Shown piece after piece: positions 33,401 through 48,500 of a stretch of DNA of 64,000 nt; the first letter of the stretch is position 1, and the number at the start of each line of letters is the position of its first letter. The stretch covers positions 10,800,234 through 10,864,233 of the forward strand of contig NC_049984.1 of the NCBI RefSeq assembly GCF_000003815.2, in the 5' to 3' direction. This DNA comes from Branchiostoma floridae. Lineage: Eukaryota; Chordata; Leptocardii; Amphioxiformes; Branchiostomatidae. The position numbers and the translations under genes are program-made. Below the pieces are notes generated by a model that saw only the letters and a program-made list of their open reading frames with translations, was not told where the DNA came from and ran no database searches.

Positions 33401-36400
33401 GGTCGGCCGGAGAAACGGCGCCATTTTTGGGTGTATTGGAAGTCAATGTTAGTACAAGATTAGGATTCCGCCATGTTGACCCCGCTGACATCATTCACGT
33501 CGACCCCTATCTCGTAATACGCCATTAGGCCGGCCCATGTCACAGCCCCACTGCAAGGCCAAATATTTGGCACTGATACGTATCAAGACTCCATCAAAAC
33601 TGATGTGGGATAGCAGGAAGGTGGTAATAATGGGGTCCCTCCTGTCACCAAGAAATGCCTTGGGAATCTCAGGAACCCATCACCCAGTATCACTAGTCGC
33701 GCCTTGTGGTATGTTTGGAGTCTGCTCCCCGCTATTTCTGTCCTTCCTGCACAGCAGAAACAGTACACTGGGCTTTCGCAGTGCTGAAAGATCCACCGCT
33801 ACTACTGCTACTAGTACAGGTTCTCAAAATATCGGGCAAGATCACAGGGATCCCCCAACATGCTGCAAGATGTGAAATGACAGCTCAATTTCGTACAGTT
33901 AGGAAAAGGAAGCTAGCTAAATACTACCTGTACTACATTTATCTTTTAATAACAGTACAGTTTTAGTGCTTCTGGAAGTAACATTTATAACTTTTCCCCT
34001 TGTGATATTATGTCTTGACACATACCCTCAAAATCAAACAAAGCAATCAGACAATTATTTGGTGTCACATGTATTCTAATTAATTGATAAAGTACTGGTT
34101 AAGTTGGTTCATAGATTGAGTTCTTCCATGCATTATACAATCTCTACGATACTGTAGAAGAAAATTGAACTAGTGATTTGTCAAATGTTAGTGGAGGTAA
34201 TTAAAGAAGACCAGTTACAATGGATGGCATTCTAATTCTTCATAATTTTTTAATGAATATAATCTGTCTCAGGAAAACATTGGTACCTCTGATGGTATTG
34301 TAGAAACTGACACTGCTTGTCAGCTTTTGATGAAGATGTAAGAAAACATTTACTGATTAGTCCTTAAGTATGAGGAACCTGTTTTGTAACTTTTTCAAAT
34401 TAATACAATCATCCCATCATCACAGATGTAATAGATAAATCATAGTCATACACATACACTTGAGTAGATTTATACAACTAAATGAGCCATTCCTGTTTGC
34501 ATTACATGTTTTTGTCTAATGTCATGTGGTATCTAATTTGTTGGAAGCAAACTTTCAGAGGGCAATAATACATGTAGGATGGAAACAGCACACATCCTTT
34601 CCTCCAGCTTTGTTCTAAGTCCCTTTTTCTTCACCACAAAGACACTAGCCAAGTATACTTCAAGTTTCATCCTGTGTGCTGCCAGTGTTAGGGAAGTAAT
34701 TCCTCCAAAGACGCACTTTTAAAGTCCTCACAGACATTTCCACTCAAAATGTTAACACAGAATTGATTTATTGATTTTTGTGTAAGCACTGTGTTTGCCA
34801 AAATGAACCATGGAAGTAAAAAGAGTAATATTGTAGCCACTGTTGCCACTGGATTAGCCACAGTTTTGAATTATAGATCTGTACTGGCCAGTGGAATCCA
34901 ATATCAGCAGCACCAGTGTGATAACACTGTTTATTGTTTTAATTTCCAGGCACTTCTGTGGTTTTGGGTAATTATTCACTTGGTTGGGGATGAGATGATG
35001 CCTTGTCTTTCTGGACCTATAACTGATTATTACAATGTTTCCGATGGCTGCGACCAGGCAGTAGAAGGGCTGGAAGTAATTCCAGACAGGATTTGAGCAA
35101 TAAACTCACAGGCTGTGTTGAGGTGAATTTTTTTCCATGGATCCAGGCAAAGTTCAAAGTAGTGCTGTGGAGCATTTATGTCGTTTTTGGTGCATGTAGA
35201 TACATGTGGTGTGATTATTGTAAAGTTAGATTACTCAGTTATATTACATTTCCACAGTGTATCTTAATTGATCTACATGTACAAATGTACAGCACTCATA
35301 GAGAAGTAAATGTCATTCCTACATATGTCAAACGTTTTACTGGGTCTAGTCTATTTTGCTGACACAACTCAAACAAAATGCATGATTGTGCAGTATTTTA
35401 TGTGACCAGTATGCAATCCATTAATATAGTAAGACTGATAAAAAACAAAATACTCTGAGTTGTTATATCGTGAGCTCCTTCAGTCGCTGTATTGATACCT
35501 GCATCAGAAACTGTCTGAGAAGCTGGTGCCCAGTGACACGCAGTCAAGTCAGGAACAGGAAAAGTTACTTGTCAATGATTAATGGAGAGACTTGAGATTC
35601 TTAGTGGTGGTGATGAACAGTGACCTTCTGACTTGTTCAGAAGTGAACACAGTAAACCGGCTGGAATGGTAAACACCAGGGGAATGGCGGGATTTACTTT
35701 GTTTCCTCGCACATGGAAGGTCCTGATATTTCTTTTATCCCTCGGTCCACGTAACACCAAACACAAATCCCTTTGTCCTGGCAGTAATGACTTTTGGATG
35801 AATGATTTATAGAAGCGGCCGTTTGAATACTCGGAAGATGACCTCCCTGCCATGGTGAGAACAAGCATTGGCTCCTGGTCGTAATGCCCCAAGACCAGGG
35901 GACCTACAGGGACGTGCCCCATCCATCTATTATCTGCATGGCCAGTTGGCTTATACATTGGGAATGAACAGAAATATGAGGTGTCAAGCCTGATGTAGAG
36001 TTCATATTCTGTGGAATATTAACTTTTATGATCATATGGCGGATCAAATATTACTTCAGCAGATGACCATCATCTCGTAATCATGAGGTCATAATTGGAT
36101 GGGAGGTCTGCCCCAGCGATGCCATCTGTAACCTCCACACGGACGTCCAGGCCAAAATTGCATTTTTCCCAGCTCACTGGAGGTCAAGTGAGATTGCATG
36201 GTCAGTAAGTTTAGCATGTAAGGCAGGAAGCATAGGAGAGGGGTTGGGGCTCTCCGTACTTTTGTTCATTTTCCTCTCTTTTGAACATTCATCCTTTGCA
36301 AAAAAGGACAAACTGCAAGTAACTTGCAATTTTTTAAAATCGAAGTTCATTTTATTTAGGTATAGGTGTCTCTAATCGTACAATTACTATTAAAGTAATA

Positions 36401-39400
36401 ATTTGTGTGCCTATTCTGTTTTTGTTATGTATACAAATATAGATCTGTTTATTCATTAAATGGGTGATCAACTTAAATAGTATGCTCAACACCAGTTGGG
36501 ATGCAAAGGTATGGCTAAGACTGTTAGAAGCCAAGATGATTATTGTGGATAAAAACTTAAGACTTTACAATCTGTTTGGTTAACCCTATCCTGACCCACA
36601 CCTAGTGAGTGACCCACCCCCAGAGTTCTGAACCTGATAAATCATAAGATAATTATGCTTGTGCAGCCCACAAAACCTGCACTTTCTGGGTCAGAAGTCA
36701 AGCAGTCATCGCTGGCGCTCCCTGGTCCCAGGCTGCTGCACCAAGTCTTCATGTGCCTGACATTTGCTCCTGGTCAGAGAGGTCAAAGAGATGGAACATG
36801 AAAGTTTTGTCTGCCTCACTGATAAATGTAGACCATAGACCTAGTAAACCAGCAGTGGGCGATGATGTGCTAGTGCTGTTAGTCTTGCAGCAAAGAACTA
36901 CTTTGTTAAACAAGACTCTGTTTCAGTCGTCTCACTATGTTCTGGGTCATAAAAATGTACCAAGACTTTCTCAGTCATTATTCCTGTGGTCAGAGTTAAT
37001 TGTCCTTTCTTAGCAAAAATGTTTATTCTTTGGTTAACTGCTGGTGTACTGCTCAATAGTGTGAAGTCTTCTACAGTATGTGTGGTTGTCGATAGGATAG
37101 AATACCACTCTTTACAACCTGTCGTAATCAGTTTTGTGACCCGTAAAGTTGGCTACGGGATTTCTCTTATCACCGTACCCTGTATAATTCGTATTGAAAC
37201 ACTTTTGAATCTGAAAGCCCTGAAAGCGACAAGTTATCAAGGCAGATGGGGCTGATTTCCCCACTGCTTTATGGTGCAACGTAATTTCTAATCTGGTCCA
37301 TTCTTCCCTGGGAGATAATGTTATCAGGCCTTTTACCACTGCAGGCCTGATTTTACTCCCTGAACAGTCCAGATCAGGACAATAATGCCGGCCCTAATAA
37401 ATCCTCTTAGATTTTATTGATGGTTTAATTTTGGCCTACAGTTGTGTGGAGATGCCTTATCGTGGCACTCATGCTGGTTTCATTATGGCAAGGCCTGCAG
37501 TTGAATAGGAAGTTCAAGTAGGGTTAAACATTCTGCACACTTATTCATTATCCTGACAGCCAGCTTTGGGGACCATCTCTCAAGTTCATGCCTAACCCTA
37601 AATGTAAGATACAGTGCTCCCGTGAAACAGTTATGGATTTTGACATCCTCCCCAGATAGAAATCGTGAACTTAAATGGATGTAGTTAGCTGTTTTATTTG
37701 TGGGTATATCTTTGATTATAAAAGCAGACAATTTTACTTTATTTAGAAGAAAGCTCCTCATCAGTGCAGGTCCCTGGTTATTAATAATCGGAGCAGCCAG
37801 AGTCTAATAATCAACACATAGTAAATGTGTCAAGTACCTTGGGAACATACTAGCAGGTATTAAGGGCTGCATTATATGAAGCCAGTGTTACAGGAAATTG
37901 TGAACAAATTATTGCTGGGCATAATTTGCTGTACTGCCAATAAGTACAGCCGAATATGTGTTGTCCCGTGCAATTGCTTTTATGTAAGGCTCACATAATC
38001 ATGTTTCTCTGTTGTCTTTATTGCTTTTATTTCACCCATGGAGGTAGATAGAAATTTCAGGTGTGTTAGGTAAATCATTTTCGACATGGCAGGGCATTTA
38101 GTGTCACAGTGATGGTATAGCAAAAAAGCAACTGTACAATATTACTGTTATACATGTACAGACTATACTATTTCAGAAATAGAATATTGTGTTTCTTCAT
38201 TTTTACTTGTATGAATAGTGTGATCATGCACTATCATTTTTTTCAACAATGTTTTAGTGCCTCAGCTCTCCAATATGTATATTGGAGTCTTTATACTGTT
38301 GAAATGCTTTATGGTTGGAATTGGAAGATGGAGAGCAATATTTTTAACATTTGGACTTTGTATGCTTTGAAATGGAAAGGGGTGAAGTGTTGATTTCATG
38401 CTTGAGTGGAGAAAAACTAATCATATTTTGGATGTTATGTCAATTATGAAGTGAATGGCTCACTGGACTGATGATTCAATGGTTTCAGAACCAATCCCTA
38501 TCTGTGCCATGCCTGTGGGGTCTCTGAACATGATCCTTCACTTTTACCTGCTAATTTTCACTTACATGTACATCATCATCTTCATAAACTTAATTTTCAC
38601 ATACCAAATCTAGGGATGACCAGGACTAGCCTTAACCAAGTTTACTAATTACAGATTGCCTAATGTACTTTTTTTTCTAGCCAGTTTTACAGTCAACAAG
38701 CATTCAAAATCAAGATATATAAGTTTTCCATGCTGTGACGCAACACTGTTTGTAATGGTGTATATGTTTTCTTTACCTTTCAGACTGCATTACACTGGGG
38801 TGCCAAACATGGGAACCAAGAGATTGTAGCATTAATGGCTGATGCAGGCCTAGATGTCAACCTCAGATCGGTAAGTCTCTCTTCTTCATCCTCTGAGTCA
38901 TCATTTGGAGTGTGATCTTAATTTTATTATCTTGTCAATTTCAATTGTTTGGAATATGATTTATTTCATTGTTTCAAGGAAAAAAATTCATACATTGTAC
39001 ATTGTATAATTGCTTATTGATCTGACCAAAGTTGGTAGTATTGACTTTTGAACAAAAAGAAGTTTTAAGTGGGTCGATAGAACTGAAAGTGCAACAGTAA
39101 GGAGTTTCCCAAGTATGTGGAGCACCTATGCCTGGACTAACTGAGTCCCTATATTTTGCACGCTCTCGTTCACGACACAATGGATTTTCCATCACGGCAG
39201 CATGTGAGTATGAAACCTTCATCATTTCTAATGTCCGAGTCCAACTCTGATATGAAAATTAATAGCATATTCATGAAGACCCAGACTTAATGGCTTCCTT
39301 GGGGAACGGTTATTACAACAATGCCGGCAGAAATTGCCCGGGAGGACCCGATGCCAACACACAAATTTCCCAAAATGTGCAAATTTTGCCGGGTAATTGA

Positions 39401-42400
39401 TTGATCCTAGGCGTTTTCATCAAGATTCTGTGGAGTGTGGAGGCACAGGGAGCACTGGAATGAATATGGCATTATAGAAGTAATGAGCCCGAAAATAAAT
39501 ATCTGGTTACTTCAACAAATTACTGTAGCCACAAGGCCATTTGTCATCTGAGGTTGGCTGGTTCTGTTGTGGACAGTTCTTCAATACCTGGCCTATTGCA
39601 ATATCGGGATGGTACCTAGTGCTCTCCGCATGGCTGCATAGAACCATGATACTTGATGATCCTTGAAGGAATTGAGAAAAGAAGTCCACTCACAGAACAT
39701 ACTTTTTCAGGGGGGTATTATGGAAGGTTAGATACTGAAGTAACCAAAAGTTTGCCTCAACTTTTGAAAAAATGTATTCATTCATTTTTGAAGTCCTAAA
39801 AAGCAGCAGTCCTGCCACTAGAAATGATAAAGTACTTCTCATGATTATGTGTATCATTGTTGACAGGGATGTTACTGCATATTGTTATCTATTGTGAACT
39901 GGTGATCATTGCATTTTTGATAGTCTGTTTAATCTAACAAGCCTGGAAATAGTTTGATGTTATTCTCAAACACTTTCATTCTTTCATGAAAAGCTATAAA
40001 ACTTTTGCAATACATGGCCTGTTTTTATGGCTTTAGCCTAAATATTTCATACCATTGATGATCTATTGGATGACTTCTGGTTTATTCATTGCCAATCTAT
40101 TTGCAAAGGTTAATACAGGCTTGTCAAACAGAGCTTTCTAATATCTTGGCAGTGTCCTCTCTTCATATTTCATAATGCTGATTTAATTATTAACATGTGA
40201 TATTGTGTGTTTGTGGCCCTGCTTCCTGATAACTGCTGGTAACTGATGGATGTGGACATGACAGGGGGTAAGTACATTTCTTGCCTGGAGCAACAAAAAG
40301 CTCTTGTTTTATTTATATTTCTTAATAAGGGTCAACACATTCTGATTTTTATCACTGCTATATCAAACTTGGTTGTACCAGCTGGTCTAAATTTTGTGAC
40401 TTCTTTTATGAGCTACCATTTATTATTGGGGACTTGGATGAAAACTTGTCTTTTTATCTGCTTTCTTACTTACTTTCAAATTCTTACTTTACTAATTGAT
40501 GCCAAGTTTTTCACAATATTATACAAAATGGAGAATTTTAATTGGATAGAAGGAATGGCCATGTCATTGCAATTATTGAACAGATTAGGGGTCCTTTCCA
40601 GTGTGAATGGTTCAAAACCTATAGTCCTATGACCACACCTGGGGCAATGCAATTGCTGTCGTTTTGAGAATACCTGAGTAGCCACTCCAGACCCTTGCAA
40701 CAGTCGTATTAAGGTCACCTGAGTTTGCGCCGCATGGCAGCTGCTCCAGACCCTTGCGATTTAGCCCCGCTAATGTAAGCTCCTTGCAAGTCAGCCCATG
40801 GCTGCTAAAAGAGAGTAGTTGACCCACCCAATAACGATAGCAAACAATAACATACCATTTTACTTTATTGACTGTCAACAATCATATCATGAATACATGG
40901 ATATGGAATACCATACGTATAGATTAACATGAACATGGCAGCTCATTTTTCCTCATTTTCCAAGCCTTGACATCTTTTTAGGTTTCGCATTTTTTGACCT
41001 GCAGTTTGAAAGAAAGCAGCTAGGTGTATTGCCCTATTTCACAATAATCCTTGCCAATATTGAAGTACCCTTTTTTAAAGTTAGATGTGGTCACAAGAGA
41101 AAAATAAACACTGATGAAAGTGAAGATAGTAGCACAGGAAATCGATAGATACCATTGTTATTCCAGTCTTTTTTTGTCCAACATTTCACCATAACAATAT
41201 GAGAAACAAACTTTAAGATTAATTCATTTCATTACCATGGCACAGGGCTGACACTACATCAGAAACCAACATATCAGACTATGAATGATGACCTTAGAAA
41301 AAAAGATCTAGAGTAGGAAAAAAACTGATCAAATAACCCAAGGCCTGCTGCATAGATACACCCTGATTAATTGTGTGATGTTTGGGAGTTGTGAACAGTG
41401 ACATACGGGAAGCTTGACCAGTGTAGTTGATATACTCATTAAAAGTTGAAATGCCCATCTATCAGAACACGGATTAATACCTGACAGACCTTGAACCCTG
41501 AAACTTCATACAGGAGATGATGCTGATGAATCAAGGTACAGACAGGTACGTTGTGGCTGTCCAGGGTGAGATGAGAGAGAATTGCGTGGCCAGGTTGTCC
41601 CCTCTCTGACCTTTACCTGCCCTCCGTGATCCCTACAGAAATGGTAGGAGCTTTGATTAGAAAACAAAGAAGCATAAAAAAGATCACCCAGCCATTTTGG
41701 TGCCAGGAGCATCTCAAGATATGCTAGTGTTGACAAAGCAGTGGTTTTTAATGAGGAGGAGGAAAAAAAGAGGCAGTGTCTGTCTTTGATATTGAACCGT
41801 CTTGGTCACCATGGATGAGGGATGTTTGTCATAAACCAGTGGTTTGACACCGCTGCAGGTGTATATTACACGCGTTTCGCTATTGTATTTTCAGATCTAA
41901 CAGCTTGCGTGGCAAGTGAGCCGCCCCGAAGACAGTTAACGATCTCTGGCCTGACCTCTGCAGTGTGATTGCCTGACACTGTTTGACACGGGGCAAATGA
42001 TCTTACCAAGTTAACTTTCCTCGCCAGCGGCACAAAATTCGATTCAGACGTAGAATTTGTCACTTGCTTTTTCATGTCAATGTTTAAACTATTTGAGAAT
42101 TGTCCTCTTTATCTTAAAACTGGTTTGAAAAACGAAAGATTTGGTCCCTGAAAGATTGTCTCACGAACAAAAACATCTGCTTCATGGATGAGTGCTGTAT
42201 GAAATTATGAATATCGTTTATGATGTAGCGATATCAAATTTAGGTTGCTGTATCAAAAACGCAGCCTGGAGCGGGATCCTCATTGCCCTGTGACCCCGGG
42301 AGCCCCCTGCCTGCCACTGCTTGACACGGGGCAAGCTCGGCCTGTCTGAAGCCTTCTTGCCGAGGGCACGAAATTCATCATATCATTTCTGAATAGCCGT

Positions 42401-45400
42401 ATTCATAACAAGAGGACAACTTAATGAGAGGTGTGAAAGGCTTGCATGACAGCCTGCTAGCACGGCAGATAGCAGGGTACATCACGCCTAACCTCTGCAC
42501 ATCAAAGGTTACGTCCCTGTCAAAAGTGCATCTGTGTCGGACCCCCACACCATTAACGTCCATTACAGTTGGGCGTACGTTTCACCTTTTGTGCTCTCAC
42601 TTCCCACCTGATCAGTAACTCTCACCCTCTTGGCCAGGTGCTAGCCCCAATTATCCTCTTAATGACCCAACCCATTGGAGTACTTATTATTCCACACCTA
42701 TACCTTCAAAGAAAGATGCCACACCTTGTAATCACCAAAAGTCTTTTATTCTAATTGTAGCATATGGTAGAATAGACAGGTGTTTGCTTATATACATGTA
42801 CTTGCCTGGGCTGTATGAGAGCCATCAGAAGGTGTTAATGTCAATATTGCCTAACTTGTCCCAAGCAGATTTTCACTTCTGAGAGAGTGTTAGAGTGAGC
42901 AGTACTGGACTAATGGTAGAATACAATTCTTTTGGTCAAAGAAGAACTCCCAAAGATTTGAAAAGACAAAGAAAATTTACTAGCAGATTTTTTTGTTAAA
43001 TTCTATATTTTGAATCTCATTTTATATTTTCTTGTCTGCAATTTTACTCAACCATGGAGTGCATGAAACAGAGTGCACGAAACAGACTCTTTATGGTCAA
43101 TGAGATCAGTTCAATTCTGCAATGAACAATAGTGTTATTTTTTCCATTGAGTGCTGCTTTTATCATTTATAGCTCAATTATATGTCTTTTGTCAAGCCAT
43201 TAATTCCATCCAAGGACTCTTCACAACTGTTATCATAGCTATTAAGAGGGAAGTCTTGATTGTTGGGAACACCTGAAGCTAAAACACACAGAGACAATTA
43301 TTTCACGATGGCCATTACTCGTAAATTGTGCAATGTTGACATTTATTTGCTCACAGAACACTACAAAAAGGACCGCTGTTTGTTACCATCGAGTTTTGCC
43401 CCCAGGGAAATTGTAAATCTGTGACTGTGTCCTAGACTGGGGACTGTACAATGTAGTGTATGTCAGACAGTGTGTTGTCCTTTTGCTTTAACTTTGTGTT
43501 CATAGTGGTTTGATACATATACACCAAGCTGTAGCACATCCATCCATCTGCAGGTGACACTATGTAAAAGTTATTAATGTCAGCACAACCTTACCCAGCT
43601 TGAAAGTGAAAGCTTATCTTTTGACCAAAGGGCAGCAGACGTTTGATCAGGACAGATCAAAGGCATGGTCAGGACAAAGCAGGACCTACAGGAAACATGG
43701 GGCACAGTGATAGTAACATTAGACAATGCTGGACACTCACAAAGAACCCAAAGACCCTTTGTGACATGGTATACCTTCCTGTCGGGGCGTTGGTCACTTG
43801 GCACATTGCTTCATGTCTAGATCTTATTTATAACTTCTTGGCTGACTTCCACAGCAGTCAGGAAACTTTGCTGTCTATCGATTAGCCCTACCTTCCCTTT
43901 GATAATAGGCGGGGAGGGATTTTGTCGTTCGAGATTGTCCAACTCAAAGAGACCTCTGTCTGTAAACCAGAAGTGTGAAGAGATAGTGTTGTGCGGTACT
44001 TAACCCTGACCAAAAGTGAGGGAGGGGGGTAGATGGACAAGGCTGATCTTGTTCACAAATTCAATAACAGGAAGGCTTTAAGAGACGCCTTCAGAAAAAC
44101 ATCAAGTAAATTCTTGCTTGATAAGGCTAACTGTTTGTGAGTGGGTGCTATCCTTGTGATGGTGTGTGTGTAGAACAGAGATCTTCATGTTTTCCTCTCG
44201 CGACAGGAAAAAGTGACATACTTACACTCCTTCCTGCAGCAGCTTCTGTTGCAACTGCTAATCTGCCAAAGCTATCCACAAGGAAAAGAAATGCTCAGTG
44301 TAATATTAATAATATTGTGATACATGTACTATTATCATGACTGGTGAACAATTGATGAAAACAAATCCACCTACCAAAAAATACAGACTCTGAGGTGATG
44401 CATTAGACTTTGTAATTATTACCTGTGCCAAACTTCTTCATTCGACAATAAACCATATCCATCCTAGCTGTGTTTGTTGTTTGTACTAATGTCAAATGTT
44501 TTTGTCTTCCTTGCTCTTACAGGGTTACACTCCACTGCACCTAGCGGCGATGTACGGTCATGACCATATAGTCAAGCTCCTCATTGATGCATACGGTAAG
44601 GGGTTGATTCTGTGACTGACATTGATTTGTGCAGTTGCAAACATGTCAGGATAGAGGTGGCCTAGAGAGGGTCTCTCAGTTCAAGCTTGAACACATTCAG
44701 CCTTGCCTTTCTGCCAAATTTCACTCAGTAGAACAAGATCCTGACTTGTTTCACACCCTCCCTGAAGCTATAACAGCCACATGTTTCATGGAGAGGCAAA
44801 CCTTTCCTTGGAATGTGTCTGGCTTGCAGGGGCATGTACAGAAAAGATGCTGCTGTTAACACATCATAACCAGGTTTCCGTGTGGAGTGGAGCCAAGTGG
44901 AACACACGTTTCAAATGAAGTCCATTTTCCTTCCTTCCAAAAGGGTTTGTCACTTTGTTAGATGGAGATGTAGTCATGTCTGAAAGGGAACAGTTTCACA
45001 GACGTTCGCTCAGTTTTTAACTGGATGAAGTCACGCAATTCTAGAGGACACAGTTGTACAAAATGTATGAGCGTGTTCCTTAAGAAGTCTTTCTACTGCA
45101 TATAAGGTCATTTTTGTTTTCAGTTAGGCCAAAACTGTCACAATGGAATGGGTACAGGAAACATTCTCATAAAGGCTCTGATAATCATAAATGCTTCAAA
45201 AATGAAGAAAGGCCAGTCCTTTCTTTATGTTCAAAATGTTGTATGCTTTTGTAGTGTTTTCTTCATTATTGGAATATAGAAATTAACGATACATCTCTTT
45301 TAGATGCCGATGTCACAATACGGGACTACAGTGGGCGGAGACCGGGACAGCGCCTGCGGCCGGGGTCCTCCACAAATGTGGATGAAGTCGTTCAACGTAA

Positions 45401-45521
45401 GAAGCAGCGCAGCAGCAGCCTCTCTTCTTTCAATCCCCGCCACTCCATGAAAGACTTCAAGGAACTTGTAACAACCATTGGATCTGCCCTGAAAATGAAG
45501 GCACCACCTAAGCACCACTAA
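6323..45521 (+). CDS. sowah: sosondowah (SOWAH) family ankyrin-repeat protein, whole spliced gene, short C-terminal form
   Basis: Spliced CDS: join of 6323-6446, 9834-9895, 13031-13225, 14714-15232, 15688-15735, 17128-17232, 17854-17955, 25703-25714, 38784-38870, 44523-44595 and 45304-45521. All phases match and the stop is TAA at 45519-45521, giving about 514 aa (516 if the proposed Gly-Phe microexon is used). Order: N-terminal SOWAH winged-helix-like domain (about residues 1-75), Pro/Gln/Ser-rich linker (about 80-330), then EWMLKAA and the ankyrin repeats with TALHWGAKHG and GYTPLHLAAMYGH (about 352-455), then a basic Ser-rich tail. This domain order defines the SOWAH family; the molecular function of the family is poorly known. 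Known vertebrate SOWAHA-D genes are intronless, whereas this one has at least ten introns. Family assignment is strong; exons 5 and 6 and the exact junction before TALHW are less certain. Confidence 0.9.
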
Positions 45522-48500
45522 ATTTTCACTCACTGTGTTTGACATTTTTTTGTGCGTATCTGAGATTCTGACAACTGTTAAGTTGTTGTGAACACCATGG
45601 CATGAAGGGAAGGATTAAGTCTGAATGTATCCCACCTCTGAATACTGTTTCACCTTCAAAACCACCCTTGCACCCTCGTATGAAGAAGCTAGAGCTCTGC
45701 TAGACTCTTGTTCTTCAAAGAAGTGGACTTGAAAGCTGTTGTTCATGGGGATTCATCTTCATCAACTTCTTAAACCTGCCTGTAGATCAGTCTTCTGAGA
45801 ACTTCCCACCTTCCCCTCATCTATGAGGGTCAACTGTACTTTGTAGAATGTGTTTCTTGTGTTATTCTTACCAAGGATCCTGAAGATCTTTGAAACTGTG
45901 ATGGCATTGTGCCGTTAATTCATTGTAACAACAATAGTGAAGGCTGTACGTTTATCCTACCCACCGAAATTAATCATGACATGCAATTGTGTAATGTAAC
46001 TTTGGATTGTAAAGTTGTAAGTTGTTGAATGTAAGGTGTGGGGATAAAGAAGTGTAAGTTATTGTATCTGGTATTTGTCACAGTATTACTATCTAAAAAG
46101 ATATTTTGATGCAGGATGTGTTTGTAACTTTCATAAAGCAGTAACAAACTTAAGTAATGAAGACTGCAATTGGTATAAAAGTTGTCAAAAACGAAACTAT
46201 AATCTAATCAGAAATTGCAGACAAATGTAAAATTACTGTAACAGTAACAATTTTTTGGAGAGATTTACAAAGTTATGTTAAAGAAATCTCTCGTAATACC
46301 TTCAATCATGGAAAGGAGAACATGTAAGTGTACAGTTACTCCATTATTTCTGACATTATTAACTCAAGATGCAATAGTGTATATGGAAATTATTTTGGTG
46401 AAGGGTACAATATTAAGCAGGATAAATGAAAAACATCAATATTTTTGACAGAAGTTATGTTGCACTGTAAAGTAATCATTTTTGGGGAAGGGAAAGTTTG
46501 AAGTTTTTTAAGGTAGTTCCAGTTGCCCTGAAACTTGATTTATTGAAGAATTGATGAGTTGTGGCTGTAGCCTTGGAGGCTGTAACAGGATAAAGCCCCT
46601 CCACATTATTACACAGATAAGCATGTTTCTACAGAACTGTGATTACATCTGTTTGGGCCTTTCTGCTGGGAGATAAGGGCTGCTGGGGGAGAATCAAGAA
46701 ACAATTAGAAGGAAAACTGTTTTCACAACTTCAATCATTCTTGGTCTGTAGAAGTGAAGTAATGAAAATGTATGAGGAGGATGGACGGTCTGGCCAGGAA
46801 ATCAATGCTCGGCTTCCTGCAAAATCAGCAACGATTTAGACAAACTGAGCTAATTTTCCATCAAGTTTGTGCCGGGGTGATACGTCTTCATAAAGCAGCC
46901 GGCGGTTCATAAGTTGGCGGGAGAGATGTGGGTTCGGCGTGCCTCACTATCGATCCTGGTGATGATGTGCTCTCTGACCAAAGGTGTTGGTGGGCAGATA
47001 ATGTTGATGTCCTGTCCTGACAGTGAGAAATGGCTGCGATAACTTATCAGTAGTGTTACAATCACACCGCTCACCCCCGGCACTGATGGTCTTTAGATTT
47101 CAGACTAATGCCAAACGGAATGTGCCGTTACTGGAAATGAGAAAGTCTCCGGCCGCCGCATGCCTGAACACCTGCTGATGGCAGAACTTTGGCCGCCTCT
47201 CGGCTTGAGCCAGGGAGGAAATTGATTGGTGAAAATTACACAGGGACTGCGAGTCTAGATAGTTGCTGATTACAAAGGCCGGGTGATATCTACATGCAGC
47301 CGTGGTCATACGGACATGGCTGGACAACGGGAGATTATTAACCTTTCACATGTTGGACAAAAAATTGATGTGGGCTCCTCCGATCAGGGGAAGCTGGGGA
47401 CATGGGTTGGAGAGATAAGACATATTTTCTCATTTGCAACCTCATCTTAACATTTTGCAGAGTAATTAGTTTTCCAAAAGAGAGTGGGATGAGTGAACTG
47501 GTTGCATAGTTTAAGAGAACTGACAGAGTGTATTTTTGTATGCTCAGTTTCTTTGCAATATTTAAGGAAGAAATTGTTGTTACAAGTCAGGCTTGTACTT
47601 GTGCAAAATATCCTTACTTCCTTGGAAGTTTGTTCTGTTTCCTGTTTACATGATGGAAACAGACTAACCTCCTTGGAGCTGGGGAGCAGTTGTGGAAAGA
47701 AATAATGTGTCGTAACAAGACTTTTGATAATAAACTTATTCTGGTAGAAATCTCATAGGTGTGTCTGTAGTCCATGTACACTGTCCTCTCTCATCAAGCT
47801 GTAAAGCTCTGTTCTGCACCAAAGGGTTTTCAATATTGGTGCCCTCTGAGATCCCAGGGATTGTCTGTTGTCACCTGTATGACCCCATGGGTGTGTCTCT
47901 TAATGTGTGTGCCCACCTCCCTATCACTACTGAAACACCTCAGCACATCGCTGTTATTAGTTGTGGCTGCAATAAAGCGTTCCAGTCCATGTAAGAGCTA
48001 ATATGTGTGTGTATGTTGGGCCCAGGGCAGGCTGGTCATCACCCTGTCAGACCTGTGACAGTGATGGAGCAGGCTGCCTTATCTTTACCTGTGGGGCCTT
48101 GTGTAGGCATGTTGTTTCCTCTTACTGTGCTAGAATTGGGACATGTGGGGCCTTGTGAAACAATGTTTTACCTGACACTACAGGTTGGTGTGTGATACCC
48201 AACATGGACTGTCCAACATGGTGTCTCACCTTTTCTAAATCAGGCCATCTGTCCACATGTGGTTCAGGTGATCTGTCCACCTGTGGTATAGGTGATCTGT
48301 TCATCTGTGGTTCAGGTGATCTGTTCACCTGTGGTTCAGGCGATCTGTCCACCTGTGGTTCAGGTGATCTGTCCACCTGTGGTTCAGGTGATCCGTCCAC
48401 CTGTGGTTCAGGTGATCTGTCACCTGTGGTTCAGGTGATCTGTCCACCTGTGGTTCAGGTGACCTGTCCACCTGTGGTTCAGGTGATCTGTCCACCTGTG

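Noticed and set aside
38455-38560. Second, degraded tRNA-derived SINE
   Set aside because: GGTTTCAGAACCAATCCC is vaguely B-box-like, but no A box or SINE body could be followed.
40246-40632. 128-aa hydrophobic ORF
   Set aside because: AT-rich intronic sequence, no splice context, and no recognisable family; chance hydrophobic translation.
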